From contig OZ022242.1 in NCBI GenBank assembly GCA_963978895.1, positions 22,087,129-22,151,128 of the forward strand: a stretch of 64,000 nucleotides of DNA, given 5' to 3'. The notes beneath the pieces are model-generated. The model was not told the origin of the DNA, made no database searches, and saw only the letters and a list, made by a program, of their open reading frames with translations. The translations under genes were made by a program, and so were the position numbers. The stretch's first letter is position 1; each line of letters begins with the position of its first letter. Positions 1-18,890 of this stretch are shown here, piece after piece. Source of the stretch: Erpobdella octoculata. Its lineage: Eukaryota > Annelida > Clitellata > Hirudinida > Erpobdellidae.

Positions 1-146
1 ACAAAAAAACTCTAGGACACACCTTATGGAACCTTCACTTTAAACTAGAGCTAAGCCATCAATCATACTTGTGCCTCACAATTTTTAAACACAGATTGAA
101 TTAAAAAAAAATTAAAAACTTCAACTTAATGAAATTTTAAACAAAC

Positions 147-8921
<8,775 letters not shown>

Positions 8922-9713
8922 AGAAATTCCTAGTATATAAGAAGTACTATGCTTCTCACGAACAGTGATTCATTCAGTTGGCCGATCTGTTTCAACATTC
9001 GCAAAAGAAGCAATTTTTTCTTTTGTACAAACTAAAACTAAACAAACAGAATATTAATTGCGAACGCACAACGCCACCACCTCGCAATCCTAAACAGAGC
9101 CAACGCTGCCAAACAAAGGCTCTTTAACAGCCAACTATCGCGATAAATTCTCGCGACCATTGTTTGCAATAGAGATGACCTGTTCTTTTTCACAAATAAA
9201 AAATAAAACATTTAGTACAACTATGTTCTGTTGGTAAAGTTTAATTACTCCGCACGATTCTTAGCTAAATTTTAAGCTAAAATTTAATAAGAAATTCTTT
9301 ATTAATTTGAGAGTAAACTTGTTAAATAACAAATCGAGGTAGCAGCTATATATTCTCATCTGGCGGTCGGACAAAGAGTCCAGGTCGAAATTTCGCCTAC
9401 AAAATGTCGTGAGGACAAAACTGTCCTGTTTCCGCGCAGGTTTACGTTTTTATAAATTTGGAGACGTCCTTTAATTATGTCAGCAATTTTTAGGTAATTT
9501 GCTACCCCCTCCCCCTTGTCAACAACTGTCAAACTTTCAATCACCCCCTAACAAAATTATGTCAAACAAATGTTACCCCCCCCCCAAAAAAAACCAAAAT
9601 AACTAATAATATTTCATACGGCTTTATGCTAAAAATAGAATGGTATACGTAGATTTTAAAAGTTCTACAAATAAATGTGTAATACAGTTTTTTAGTCTTA
9701 CTATTATCGTAAA
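8922..9713. other. NLK 5' UTR/upstream region
   Basis: Sequence upstream of the NLK start. It contains a more GC-rich patch around 9060-9175 with two TCGCG motifs in inverted context (tatcgcgataaattctcgcgacc). This is a plausible promoter region, but I can see no defined TATA box or initiator. A run of C and A follows at about 9575-9592. Confidence 0.35.
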
Positions 9714-9850
9714 CAGTGGCTTAGTTAGGGCATGGACGTCTGTATAATACCTGCTATTATACAGACGTCCATGGTTAGGGTGAGGCAGCGGGGGCGGCCC
9801 GCCCCAAGTGTCACCTGTTTGGGGATGATACCCGGCTGCGATTAATAAAA
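9714..9850 (+). mobile_element. hAT-like terminal fragment, interrupted by a tiny hairpin
   Basis: Starts CAGTGGCTTAGTTAGGG and continues tgaggcagcgggggcggcccgcccc..gtgtcacc. This is the style of hAT-type 5' ends seen elsewhere in this window (37872, 23823). No matching 3' end was identified. The phrase is broken at gttaggg by the 43-bp palindromic insertion. Confidence 0.45.
9731..9773. repeat. 43-bp perfect hairpin with 7-bp flanking duplication
   Basis: Two 19-bp arms, CATGGACGTCTGTATAATA and its exact reverse complement, are separated by CCTGC. GTTAGGG occurs immediately before (9724-9730) and immediately after (9774-9780), as expected of a target-site duplication. Such a unit could be an extremely short transposon derivative or a palindromic filler formed during repair. 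Confidence 0.9.
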
Positions 9851-10087
9851 AACCTTACACTAACTCCATGAAATGAAATAACGGCTAAAAATCAAAAAAT
9901 ATTTATATACATCTAGGTTTTTTATATATACTCGCGGCCTCCTATGGATTGATCTATTGTGTATCTACTGTGTCCTGTATCCACTTTGATCAATGCGGCG
10001 CTCTAATTCAGCGGCCACTAAGTCGATGACTTCGAAGTAAATTCTTTTCAAATGTTCCTCAGGAGTGCACTCATGAGGCTCTGTCAC

Positions 10088-10431
10088 GAGGGAGAAGTTG
10101 GCTGCGCAGCTGGATCCCCGAACTATAGTGCAAAAAAAAGTTCGTGCATTGGGGTTGTGCTATAGATCGTTGGAAAGGTATTTAAAAAAGAAATATAATG
10201 GTGTAAAAATAAATTTAATATTGCAAAAAATAAAAAAGTTATAGGCGAAAAACCGTCGCCGTCCCTATGTAAATGTATGGAGACGATTTTTCATACCCTG
10301 ATATATATTTTGCTTCATAACTTTTTTATTTGTTGGACTATTTTCCAAAAATTAGTTTCTATGTTTAGCTAATGTATTTGTTTTTTTGCACTATAGTTCG
10401 GGGATCAAGCTGCGCAGCCAACTTCTGCCTC
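10088..10431. mobile_element. Foldback/MITE element with ~45-bp TIRs
   Basis: The left arm (10092-10139: gagaagttggctgcgcag.., ending in the motif gcactatag read as its complement) and the right arm (10381-10427) are near-perfect inverted repeats sharing GAAGTTGGCTGCGCAGC and CCCCGAACTATAGTGCAAAA. The interior is AT-rich and non-coding. I could not fix the target duplication. Confidence 0.8.
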
Positions 10432-11221
10432 ATGTAAAGTAATATGAAAAGCGGTTTTTGATCTAAAACTGTTAAAAATTAATATTGAAAGAAATTAAAA
10501 AAAAAAGTTTAAACGCCAAAAAATTGAATTGAAAGACTTTTACGATTTTGGCGAGATTTCACATTTTTCGAATAATAAGAAGAAATAAATACTTTTAAAA
10601 CCTGGAACTTCTAGTAACTTCTTCAAAATACTTATTTTTAACTATTATTCATAATTCGTTTCTTATTACTCTATTAATTTTTGAGCTTCGAAAAAAAATC
10701 ACTTAGATCGTCTAAAGGCGGGCGCACACGAACAACAAAATTGAACAACTAAGTTGTGCAACTCGAGTTGCTCGTGTGCGCGTCATGAGTTGAGCAACTT
10801 TTTAAGTTGGCAACTCAGTTCAGTGGCTTCTATCCTTATACAGCCGGGCGCAGCTTCGCCCGGCAAAAAACAGGGGGGGAAGAAAAAAATAAAAGGGGGT
10901 AAGGAAAAAAGTTTAAAAATCCATCCATTTCGAAATTTCGATTGAACCTAAAGAATATATCTAAACGACGTGAGAGTCGTGTGGCTTCTCAACGTTGACT
11001 CGAGATTCGTTAATTAACATTTAATGTCCATCTTATCTTTCATATAGCTCATCTAATACGCTTCACGATGTAGCCGCAACCGAATGGACATGGAACATAA
11101 TTTATGCTGAAGCCCATGAATGCTGATAAGTTCTACGACTGATGACGGCTATATAAAATAAACTTGACTCTTTTTGACTCCTTCTTGTTCACAATTTGTT
11201 TACTTTGTTAAAGAAAAGAGT

Positions 11222-11386
11222 ATGCCGCGAGAAAAATCCAAGTTTAAGTTACGTTGTTGCGAGTTAGCCTGCGGGAACCTGGTTCGATCTGATAAATGGA
11301 TGGAGTATTGTCGAAAGCGTCACGCTTTTAAATGCACTAGGTTAGCTTACCTTATCATTGTAAAAGAAATAATTTTGAACAATTGA
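11222..11386 (+). pseudogene. Short Cys/Lys-rich ORF in the hAT element
   Basis: Fifty-four codons beginning MPREKSKFKLRCCELACG and containing three or four Cys and two His spaced like a small zinc-binding module. It sits upstream of the transposase C-terminal remnant inside the same hAT, so it may be the transposase N-terminus. That is inference from position only; I do not recognise the family. Confidence 0.3.
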
Positions 11387-11703
11387 GACGGATTTTTAAA
11401 CATCAACGCATATTTTTGTGGTTTTGCGATTTCTGCGCCAACTTACAGAGTTACGAAAAGTTTTAGCATTTACACAAACATATATACATACATACATACA
11501 CAGCCGTATTGAATGTAGGACATTTTCCATTCCATCTCGGAAATTCCATTAAAACTATTTTTTACTGATAATTATAGTTAATAGTTAAAAATTAAGTCTA
11601 GTAGTTCTTATTATATTTTGCAAATTTTCACATGGGGAACGTCCGGCGGATAATGTTCGTTCCCCGGACGTTTATATAACCATTAAAATTGTTAAGGACC
11701 TCA

Positions 11704-11838
11704 ATGTTGGATGATTGGTTCTCTTCATTATTAATACTTGCCTCAGAAAAAGACATTTTGGAAAACATTCCTGTAGATGAAATCATTAATAGATTTGCTG
11801 CAACATCAAAACCGCTAAAGAAACTTTTAATTAAATAA
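11704..11838 (+). pseudogene. hAT transposase C-terminal remnant
   Basis: Forty-four codons reading LLILASEKDILENIPVDEII then NRFAATSKPLKKLLIK and a stop. The pattern (hydrophobic)LA..E.D....D.(D/E)IIxxFA..K.(R/K)(R/K) is what ends hAT/ZMYM1-like transposases after the dimerisation domain. The DDE catalytic part is missing. Confidence 0.5.
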
Positions 11839-11995
11839 ATTTAGATTTAGATTTATAGTTTTAAATGATTTTTTCAATATTAACATGTGTTGTTTTTCTG
11901 TGTTTGGGTATTATACCGAAATTAGACGAATTGTTGAGGAAAATGTGTATAGAAAGAACAAAAAAGTGTGTTAAAACTCAAATTATATGTATTTC

Positions 11996-12193
<198 letters not shown>

Positions 12194-12907
12194 GAAATAC
12201 TAAAAATAATGGCGGTCGCAACCTGGAGGAGGGGGGGGGGGGGAAAGCTTAGCTACATAGGGGGGGAATTGAGCCCGGCCGCTTGGGGGGGATAGAAGCC
12301 ACTGACTCAGTTGCCCAACTAGTTTAGTTTTCAAATTCGTTTGAAAACTTTGGACAACTTTTAGTCACTCGTCTTTCTGTAATTAGTAAAATAGTTATTT
12401 TTATAAGAAAAATGTAAAAATAGAATGAACCAGCGATTCTGTTATGAATTTGATAAATTTTAATAAAATTTTTTCGTAATTTGCACAAAGTTTTTTTGAC
12501 TTGATTATCGAATAAAATACAAGACTTCCGAGAAAAAATTGTGATGGAATTTGATTTAATGTAATAAATTAATTTATTAGAGAATTTCAACGAAAAATAC
12601 CAACCGTTACTCTAAGCGTGTGCGCGCAAAGGTTGCTCATGAAATTTAGTTGTGCAACTAAATTGCTCAAATTTGTTGTTCGTGTGCGCCTTAAGTAATG
12701 CACTCGACCTGAAGCTCAATTTCACTTGACCAAATCCCAGCCATTGACCCAAATTGAGCCACTTCTTTAATCCCGTTTTTAGTTCGATTTTTAAGTTTTT
12801 AATTATGAATGCAACTTTTTCTTAATTTAAACAGCACATCTAATCAATACATTTATTACTTCCGGTCTTTTGTTGTGTACAATTTAAATTAATCGGCGTC
12901 AAAATTT

Positions 12908-13122
12908 ATCTACAAAATCAGCAATTTTCGGTCAAAATTTCCCATCAACATCGAATCAAAATCTAGATCTAGAATCTAGATCTAGATTCTAGATCGCCGA
13001 ATCCAATGGTAATTCCGCAATCTGCACGAGCCCAAATTTTAATCTATGTATATAATGTATATGATACCTTTTGATTCGATGTTGATGTGAAATTTTGACC
13101 GAAAATTGCTGATTTTGTAGAT
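12908..13122. mobile_element. Foldback element with ~54-bp inverted repeats
   Basis: The left arm 12908-12961 (atctacaaaatcagcaatttt..) and the right arm 13068-13122 (..aaaattgctgattttgtagat) are reverse complements with a few mismatches. The interior begins with stacked TCTAGA palindromes (12962-12993). No coding capacity is present. Confidence 0.88.
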
Positions 13123-13149
13123 AGTCACTTCTAGATTCTAGAAGTGACT
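13123..13149. repeat. 27-bp perfect palindrome
   Basis: AGTCACTTCTAGA, a single T, then the exact reverse complement. It abuts the right arm of the preceding foldback element. Confidence 0.9.
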
Positions 13150-13176
13150 AGTGGTCTTTATCAATAGAGTGGCCTT

Positions 13177-13345
13177 CTGTTTCGCCATGCTGCGGAATAC
13201 TTCCCGCCGAAATTGTTAGACTTTTCGTCGCAAAGGTCGGCCGTTTCGTCGCGTTCTGGGCCGTTTCGTCGCAAGCTGGGAATTTTCGTAGCAATGTCGC
13301 GACGAAAATGTACCCTGCGACGAAACGTCTTTGCGACGAATTGAC
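13177..13345. repeat. Clustered TTTCGTCGC motifs in both orientations
   Basis: GTTTCGTCGC-type motifs occur repeatedly (ccgtttcgtcgcgttc, ccgtttcgtcgcaagc, ttttcgtagc) and then in inverse orientation (gcgacgaaaatg, gcgacgaaacg, gcgacgaattg). This is a compact GC-rich inverted array, typical of subterminal transposase-binding arrays. The element it belongs to is unclassified. Confidence 0.7.
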
Positions 13346-13415
13346 CTGCGCCCGTTTAGTAGATATCAGAAATTATAATTTTTTTAGCTAATCGTATATA
13401 CTTGTTTATGTAATA

Positions 13416-13997
13416 CTAGCAGTGCCCGTAGCGGCTTCGCTCGCTTGAAATTAAAAAAATTGAACCGTGCGTCCTTAGTAGAGTACTGCAAGTGCCGATT
13501 TTTACGTCTCGACTCAGCCCGTCGACAACTTGGCCCGACCCCTTTTATAAGCAAAATTTCCAGACCTCGCTCGGCCCGTCTAATTTGGTCTCGACCCGTT
13601 TTTACAGGCCTAGAACTTCTATATTCTTGATGAAAAACTTTGGCTCGTCTTATCTTGACTTAAATGTTTGGCCAGGCCCGTCTGAAGACCCTAAAATCAC
13701 TAAAATTTTTATATACCTTGTGAAATACATTGGCCCATCCCAACTTGACTTCAGGCTTGGCCCGGCTCCTGTGAAGACCTTAAAATCACGGCTAGCCCGG
13801 CCGGTAATAAACTGGTCTCAGCTGCTAGTTTTAACGGGCACAAAACCTCAAAGTACTAATTTTGTTATTTTGTAAGAATAATCTTGGTACTAAATTGCAA
13901 AATTTTCACATTTTTAATTTTTGAAGTTTTTATTCAAATATTTTTTTTCCACGCCACATTTGAGGTCCTGGAAACCAAATGATCAAAAATTGGTAAA

Positions 13998-14079
<82 letters not shown>

Positions 14080-14480
14080 TTATTTATTTCTCGAGTAGAT
14101 ACTGAATAATAAATTGTACATCTGTATCACTTACAATTTTGGAGTAGCAATTAATTTAAAAAACAAATATCCCTTTCCACCCCACATTTGAGGTCGTGGA
14201 AACCAAATTTTCAAAAAATGTTGAAACACGTATATTATTAATTTGTGAGTAGATACTAAATATTTATTTTACATCTGTAGCATTCACAGTTTTTGGTTAA
14301 CAATAAAAAAAACAAATAACCCCATTTCCACATTTGAGGTCCTGGAAACCAAAATTTTTAAAAAATTGTGAAACACGTATATCGTTATTTTTAGAGTAGA
14401 AACTAAATACAAACTTTTATTTCTGTAGCATTTACAGTTGTTGAGTAGCAGTTACTTTAAAAACCAAATAACCCTATTTT
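13416..14480 (-). mobile_element. Helitron-like (HINE/'pearl'-type) element, 5' truncated
   Basis: The minus-strand 3' end is GCGAGCGAAGCCGCTACGGG..CTGCTAG followed by T, identical to the ends at 23198 and 32941. Going away from that end come a terminal unique segment and then partial copies of the ~157-bp core repeat (around 13960, 14180 and 14330), interrupted by (CA)n and (TA)n at 13998-14075. The core stops abruptly at 14480, where another repeat begins, so the Helitron 5' end is missing. Confidence 0.8.
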
Positions 14481-14490
14481 CCGGTAACCG

Positions 14491-15512
14491 GATAAAACAG
14501 AACATGATGAAACAGAACATGATAAAACAGAACATGATAAAACAGAACATGATAAAACAGAACAGTGAAAAAACAGAACAGTGAAGAAACAGAACAGTGA
14601 GAAAACAGAACAGTGAAAAAACAGAACATTGAACAAACAGAACAGTGATAAAACAGAACATCGCGTTTATTTTTTTAAATTTTTCGCAATAATAACTACA
14701 AATCGGTTTTATATAACTTTCATCTACTTCTTTGTATGTTTCCGTTGTCAGCTATTGATCCAGAGGAAATGTAGGAATCATCCTACAACAGATTAATTTG
14801 TGTTTGCTTTATATTTTTGTTGCGGTGTGCTGACGGTTTTTCGCTGATAACTCTTTTTTGTTTGATTGAATATTAAAAAACTATTTTGACAAAAGAGCCA
14901 ACTTTTTAAGCTGGGCCTATTCTAGTTCATTTCTTATTAATTGATCAATATAATTTTCCCGTGAAAATTCACTCATGCAAATGTTGCGAACACATTAAAA
15001 ACACATTAATGCCAGATACCAGTGTCACAGTTGAAAGACTTCTTACCAAATTATAGTTCAAACTTGGACTTCTAGATATATATTCTTGGTACCACGTTGG
15101 TTATAAAAGAGTTTGCTCATATACAAATATGTATTTACATCTACAATTTCTGTGCAAACAGGTTGAGCAAGTTGCAGCGAGGAGCTTCAAACATCGAAAA
15201 ATAATATTATTAACTACATTGTTAAATAAAATTTTAATTTTATGATAATAGTTTAAAATATCTCCGGGCGTTTTAACTTGGAGCAATTTGATCTCGGACA
15301 TTTTGTATATCACGAAAAAGTTGAAAAAATATACGCAATGTTCTGTATTATCACTGTTCTGTTTAATCAATGTTCTGTTTCTTCACTGATCTGTTTTCTC
15401 ACTGTTCTGTTTCTTCACTGTTCTGTTTCTTCACTGTTCTGTTTTATCATGTTCTGTTTCATCATGTTCTGTTTTGTCATGTTCTGTTTTATCATGTTCT
15501 GTTTCATCATGG
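14491..15512. mobile_element. Element with TIRs built from a 13-16 bp minisatellite
   Basis: The left arm 14491-14665 is a tandem array of AAAACAGAACATGAT / AAACAGAACAGTGA units. The right arm 15339-15512 is the same array in reverse complement with the same internal order of variants: ATGAT units outermost, AGTGA inside, ATTGA last. The interior is AT-rich with no recognised protein. Conservation of variant order shows that the arms are true inverted repeats and not chance microsatellites. Confidence 0.82.
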
Positions 15513-15529
15513 AACCCACAGCAAGTTAC

Positions 15530-15684
15530 ATCTCTACCACAGCCTTCTACCATGACACCACAGCTTGAGTCTACTCCACAACTAAAGTAATTATATTGCT
15601 TTTCTATACTTTTCGCTTGTACTTTTTCTATATTGTTTTATAAATTTATTCTATATCTTGTCTGAATAATTTTCAGATTTCTCA
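15530..15684 (+). repeat. Exon-intron unit A of a triplicated mini-exon
   Basis: Contains ccatgacaccacagcttgag..ccacaactaaag, then a GTAATT donor-like site and, about 85 bp later, an AT-rich tract ending TTTTCAG. The same unit recurs at 17000-17157 and, in part, at the start of the recombinase gene at 17160. It looks like a tandemly duplicated small exon plus intron encoding a PPQLESTPQL-type peptide. Confidence 0.7.
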
Positions 15685-15875
15685 ATTCCTCCGAGTTGCC
15701 GACCGCAATGACGTATCGAATTGCCGACCGATGTTTTTTAAGATCGTACCGAGTTGCCGACCTCGTCAAAAAATTTTCTATTTTATTTTCATTTTTAGCT
15801 AATAGAATCGTTCAAAAATAACGAATCATTTAAATAATCCAACTGAGACTAAAAAGAATCGTTCAATCTTATTTG

Positions 15876-15955
15876 GTTCATTTACATAATTAGCGTGGAG
15901 GCGGAGCTCAAAGAACTTGCCAGCCAATGTCAAAGAGCCTCAACTTTAAAAGTAA
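15876..15955. repeat. 80-bp direct repeat, copy 1 (mate at 16680-16768)
   Basis: Shares tggaggcggagct..gaacttgccagccaatgtcaaagagcctcaa with 16709-16768. Both copies lie inside the 15690-16994 element and bracket its ORF and SINE. They may be an internal duplication or a remnant of LTR-like repeats. Confidence 0.8.
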
Positions 15956-15980
15956 ACGTAAATTAAAAAGCAGCTCTACT

Positions 15981-16340
15981 TTATTCTACTAACATAATAA
16001 AGTTAAATATGCAAATAATGGATAAATAAATAAACGTAACTTCATAGTCAAAAGTTATAAAGCCTTCTTCGTCATCACTTCCCGGTTGAACTATGTTCTC
16101 ATCCTCGACGTCTGACTGCAAGTTGGCGATACTGGCGGTCATTGGTACCGTTTTAGCGGATTTGCATTTTGGGCAACGAAAGGGAATCAAAGCCCTTGTT
16201 TTAATGGCATCCCGATATTCAATATCACTTACATCATTTTGGCAACGTTCCAGGCAATCATCACATTCAAGAGCGTGCATCTTCCCGCTAACAATTTTGT
16301 CGCAAACACGGCATAAAGACTTTTTCGACATTTTCGACAA
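15981..16340 (-). CDS. Small Cys-rich, PHD/RING-like zinc-binding ORF in transposon
   Basis: An open frame of 119 codons starting MSKMSKKSLCRVCDKIVSG. Cysteine pairs are spaced CxxC, then ALECDDCLERC, then FRCPKC. This CxxC-x(n)-CxxC-x(n)-CxxC layout with an intervening Asp-rich turn resembles the degenerate PHD fingers that precede catalytic domains in several transposon proteins. An acidic stretch follows (DVEDENIVQPGSDDEEG). A GTTACG after DYE may be a splice donor, so the last ~20 residues could be intronic. No transposase domain remains nearby. Confidence 0.45.
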   Translation of the reverse strand: MSKMSKKSLCRVCDKIVSGKMHALECDDCLERCQNDVSDIEYRDAIKTRALIPFRCPKCKSAKTVPMTASIANLQSDVEDENIVQPGSDDEEGFITFDYEVTFIYLSIICIFNFIMLVE

Positions 16341-16453
16341 GAAAATAGAGATAGGCGAGTTCGAACGAACAATTTTAAATGATCCAACTGAGTCGATTCA
16401 CTGAGTATAAAAAATGTTGATAATTGCTTTTGAAATGACTAAGTAGGAAATAG

Positions 16454-16459
<6 letters not shown>

Positions 16460-16497
<38 letters not shown>
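16460..16497. repeat. (TA)n tract flanking the tRNA-like SINE
   Basis: A TA tract just before the tRNA-like sequence. A second TA tract begins right after it at 16616, suggesting that the SINE entered a TA microsatellite or seeded one. Confidence 0.9.
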
Positions 16498-16498
<1 letters not shown>

Positions 16499-16501
<3 letters not shown>

Positions 16502-16612
16502 CTTCTAGCCATCCTTTTTTGGGGGTGGTCGGTGGCTCAGTTGGTAAGAGCGCTTGCATTTAGGCGAGGCGGTGTTGCCGTAGACACGTGGGTTCGATTC
16601 CTAGTAGAGTCT
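16499..16612 (+). mobile_element. tRNA-Leu(UAG)-like SINE or tRNA relic
   Basis: An A-box-like TGGCTCAGTTGG and D-arm GCTC..GAGC are followed by an anticodon arm CTTGC-ATTTAG-GCGAG, the Leu-UAG style loop. A long variable region and B-box GGTTCGATTCC come next. The ends AGACTTCTAG and CTAGTAGAGTCT can pair imperfectly. The anticodon loop is one base short and the T-stem is poorly paired, so a functional tRNA is unlikely. A Pol III-promoted SINE is the best reading. Confidence 0.55.
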
Positions 16613-17173
16613 TATATATATATATATATATATTTTATTTTATTCTATTTCCTAATTTTATATATATATAGCAAATTGTTCATTCTTATTTAGTTTATTA
16701 ACTTAATTGACATGGAGGCGGAGCTTACCGAACTTGCCAGCCAATGTCAAAGAGCCTCAAGTTTAGTTTATTTACATTAACTCATTCTTTTAACAAAAAT
16801 ATTATTGCTGTAGTATAAATGAATTGTATTATTATTATTATTATTGTTTAAATACAAAATAACAAAGATTTGTTTTTATTTTCTTGGTGGTCGGCAACTC
16901 GGTACACTTTGATAAAACGCTGGTCGGCAAGTCAGACGTTATTGGCAAAAATCGATGGTCGGCAACTCGGAGGTCGGCAATTCGGTACGGCACCATTCCA
17001 CTACTTCTACCATGCCACCACAGCTTGAGTCTACTCCACAACTGATAAAGTAATATACTGATTTTCTTTACTTTTTGCTTGTACCTTCTCTATAATGTTT
17101 TATAAATATATCCTATATCTTGTCTCAATATTAGTCAATATTTTTCAGACATCTTAGTCCCACTACTTATACC

Positions 17174-18890
17174 ATGCCACCACAGCTTGAGTCTACTTCA
17201 CAACATCAGCAAGCTGGTAGAAAGTTGTATGAATGCCCACTGTGCCACCTTATGTTCACTAAACTTCCATCCCAGCTCAAAAGTTAGAAACATGGAATAG
17301 CAAACCCTGTAGCTCTCTTATCAGCAGAACCATCCTATAAACAAAGAGGTGAAAATAAAAGAAAACAAGAAAAAAAAGTATGTCATATTTGTAAAGTAAG
17401 TGTTTTTAGGCTGGATAACCACATGAAGATTGTCCACAAAAAGTCTTCAAAAGATATTTGTAATGAGAGAGATATTAGTGCTAATTTAGAACTTAATGAT
17501 ACTGTTAATGAATTAGTCTCAGCTTTACCAAATCCTCTTTCTGATACCATCAATCTTTACAGTATTTCTTTAGATGATAATTTCTTTTTCTTATTATTTA
17601 ACTTCAGCAGGTGGGGGCAATAAGTCTAAACCTGAAAATATTGTTAGACATTGTAAAACTATAGTTAATAAATGTGGAGGCTCCCTTAAGGATATAACTA
17701 TAACAAATTTAGAATTATATTATCTTAACCAAATATTTAATAAATGTAAAACTTTAAAATGTAAAAATGGAGACGAGGTTTGAGATGTTAAGTCGACGTC
17801 TATTGCTACTTATTTATATTCTTTCAAACATTTGATTGTATTTCTTTTTTATAAGTTTCCTCGCTTAACGTTTCATCCAAATTTTTGCAATTGGAAAGAC
17901 ACTCTTTCTAATTGGTTGGCTACCATTTGTAAGGAAGGCAAAAGATATTTTGCAGAGAAGGAGAACCTCAAATTTAGAAATTGCTTAACTCCAAGTTTTT
18001 ATCAAAAATATAGGGCAAGCCTCAGTTTAAAAATATTTTTAAAATAATAGATAATGCTAAGAATTTAGATAATTTTAATTTACAAGACAATTTAGTTGTA
18101 ATAAGAAATCATTTAATTGTTACTTTAACTGCAGAATATGCCCCAAGACCCGGAGTTTTAACTAATTTTAAATTGCACCACTTAGTTGACATAAGTAAAA
18201 AGACAGAATTAACAACTTATTTAATTGAAAAACATAAGACGGCAACTAAATATGGTGGCACTACATTGAATTTTACAAAATTGACTTTAAAAGCATTTAA
18301 ATTTTATTTAAGTATAAGAAATAAATATTTATATAATATTAATCAAATTAGTGATTATGTATTTATAACATTAAAAGGGGAGCAAATGAGTGCCACAAAT
18401 ATAATAAACATTATTGGGCCAGTATATCGTGCTATGGGCTTTAAATACAACGTCTCATGCAATACTATACGTCGCATGATGACGACAACTATAGCTGAAA
18501 TTCAGCCGGAGCGAAGATATGTGGTAGCCCGTCATATGGGGCATTCCACACAAAACGCTGAACTGCATTATGCAGTTCATTCCAAAAGTACGGGTTCAGC
18601 TCTCATGGACGAAAGTGTTAATAATAATGTATATAAGTCCATAGACACATCTCATACAGACGCACAGTCAACTAGTTCATTTCATGTACTCATGCCATCT
18701 GATACAGTCAACTAGTACATTTCATGCACACATGCCATCTGATACAGACATACAGTCAACTAGTTTAATTAATACACACATACAATCAACTAGTTCATTT
18801 CATACACACATACAAGCTTCTACTTCAAACAACGAACCATCGTCACCTAAAAAACAACTCTACAGGCCCCCAAGAGTTTGCATTTTATGA
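17174..18890 (+). pseudogene. Decayed zinc-finger/tyrosine recombinase (Crypton-like) gene
   Basis: The N-terminus starts MPPQLESTSQHQQAG, then shows C2H2-like finger pieces (YECPLCHLMF and CHICKVSVFRLDNHMKIVH), interrupted by a TAG after QLKS. After several frame changes it resumes with an integrase-like C-terminal half in good condition (18173-18715). The recombinase landmarks are APRPGVL (the first catalytic Arg, in the RPG context usual in animal Cryptons), CNTIRRMM (second Arg), ARHMGHS (the conserved GH box) and HYAV (candidate nucleophile Tyr). After the domain comes a Ser/Thr repeat (QSTSSFHTH). Several stops and frameshifts upstream show that it is no longer a full gene. Confidence 0.68.

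Larger units (their letters stand above)
15690..16994. mobile_element. Unclassified DNA transposon with GGTCGGCAACTCGG termini
   Basis: Both ends carry several copies of a 14-bp motif, ccgagttgccgacc at 15690-15770 and its reverse complement ggtcggcaactcgg at 16886-16986. ATTCC is present immediately outside each end (15685-15689, 16995-16999). The flanks together reconstitute the triplicated exon-intron unit, so this is an insertion into that array. The interior contains a Cys-rich ORF, a tRNA-Leu-like SINE and an 80-bp direct repeat. The superfamily is unknown. Confidence 0.75.

Noticed and set aside
16521..16612. Functional tRNA-Leu gene
   Set aside because: A short anticodon loop, a weak T-stem, and placement in a transposon between TA tracts make a SINE or relic more likely.
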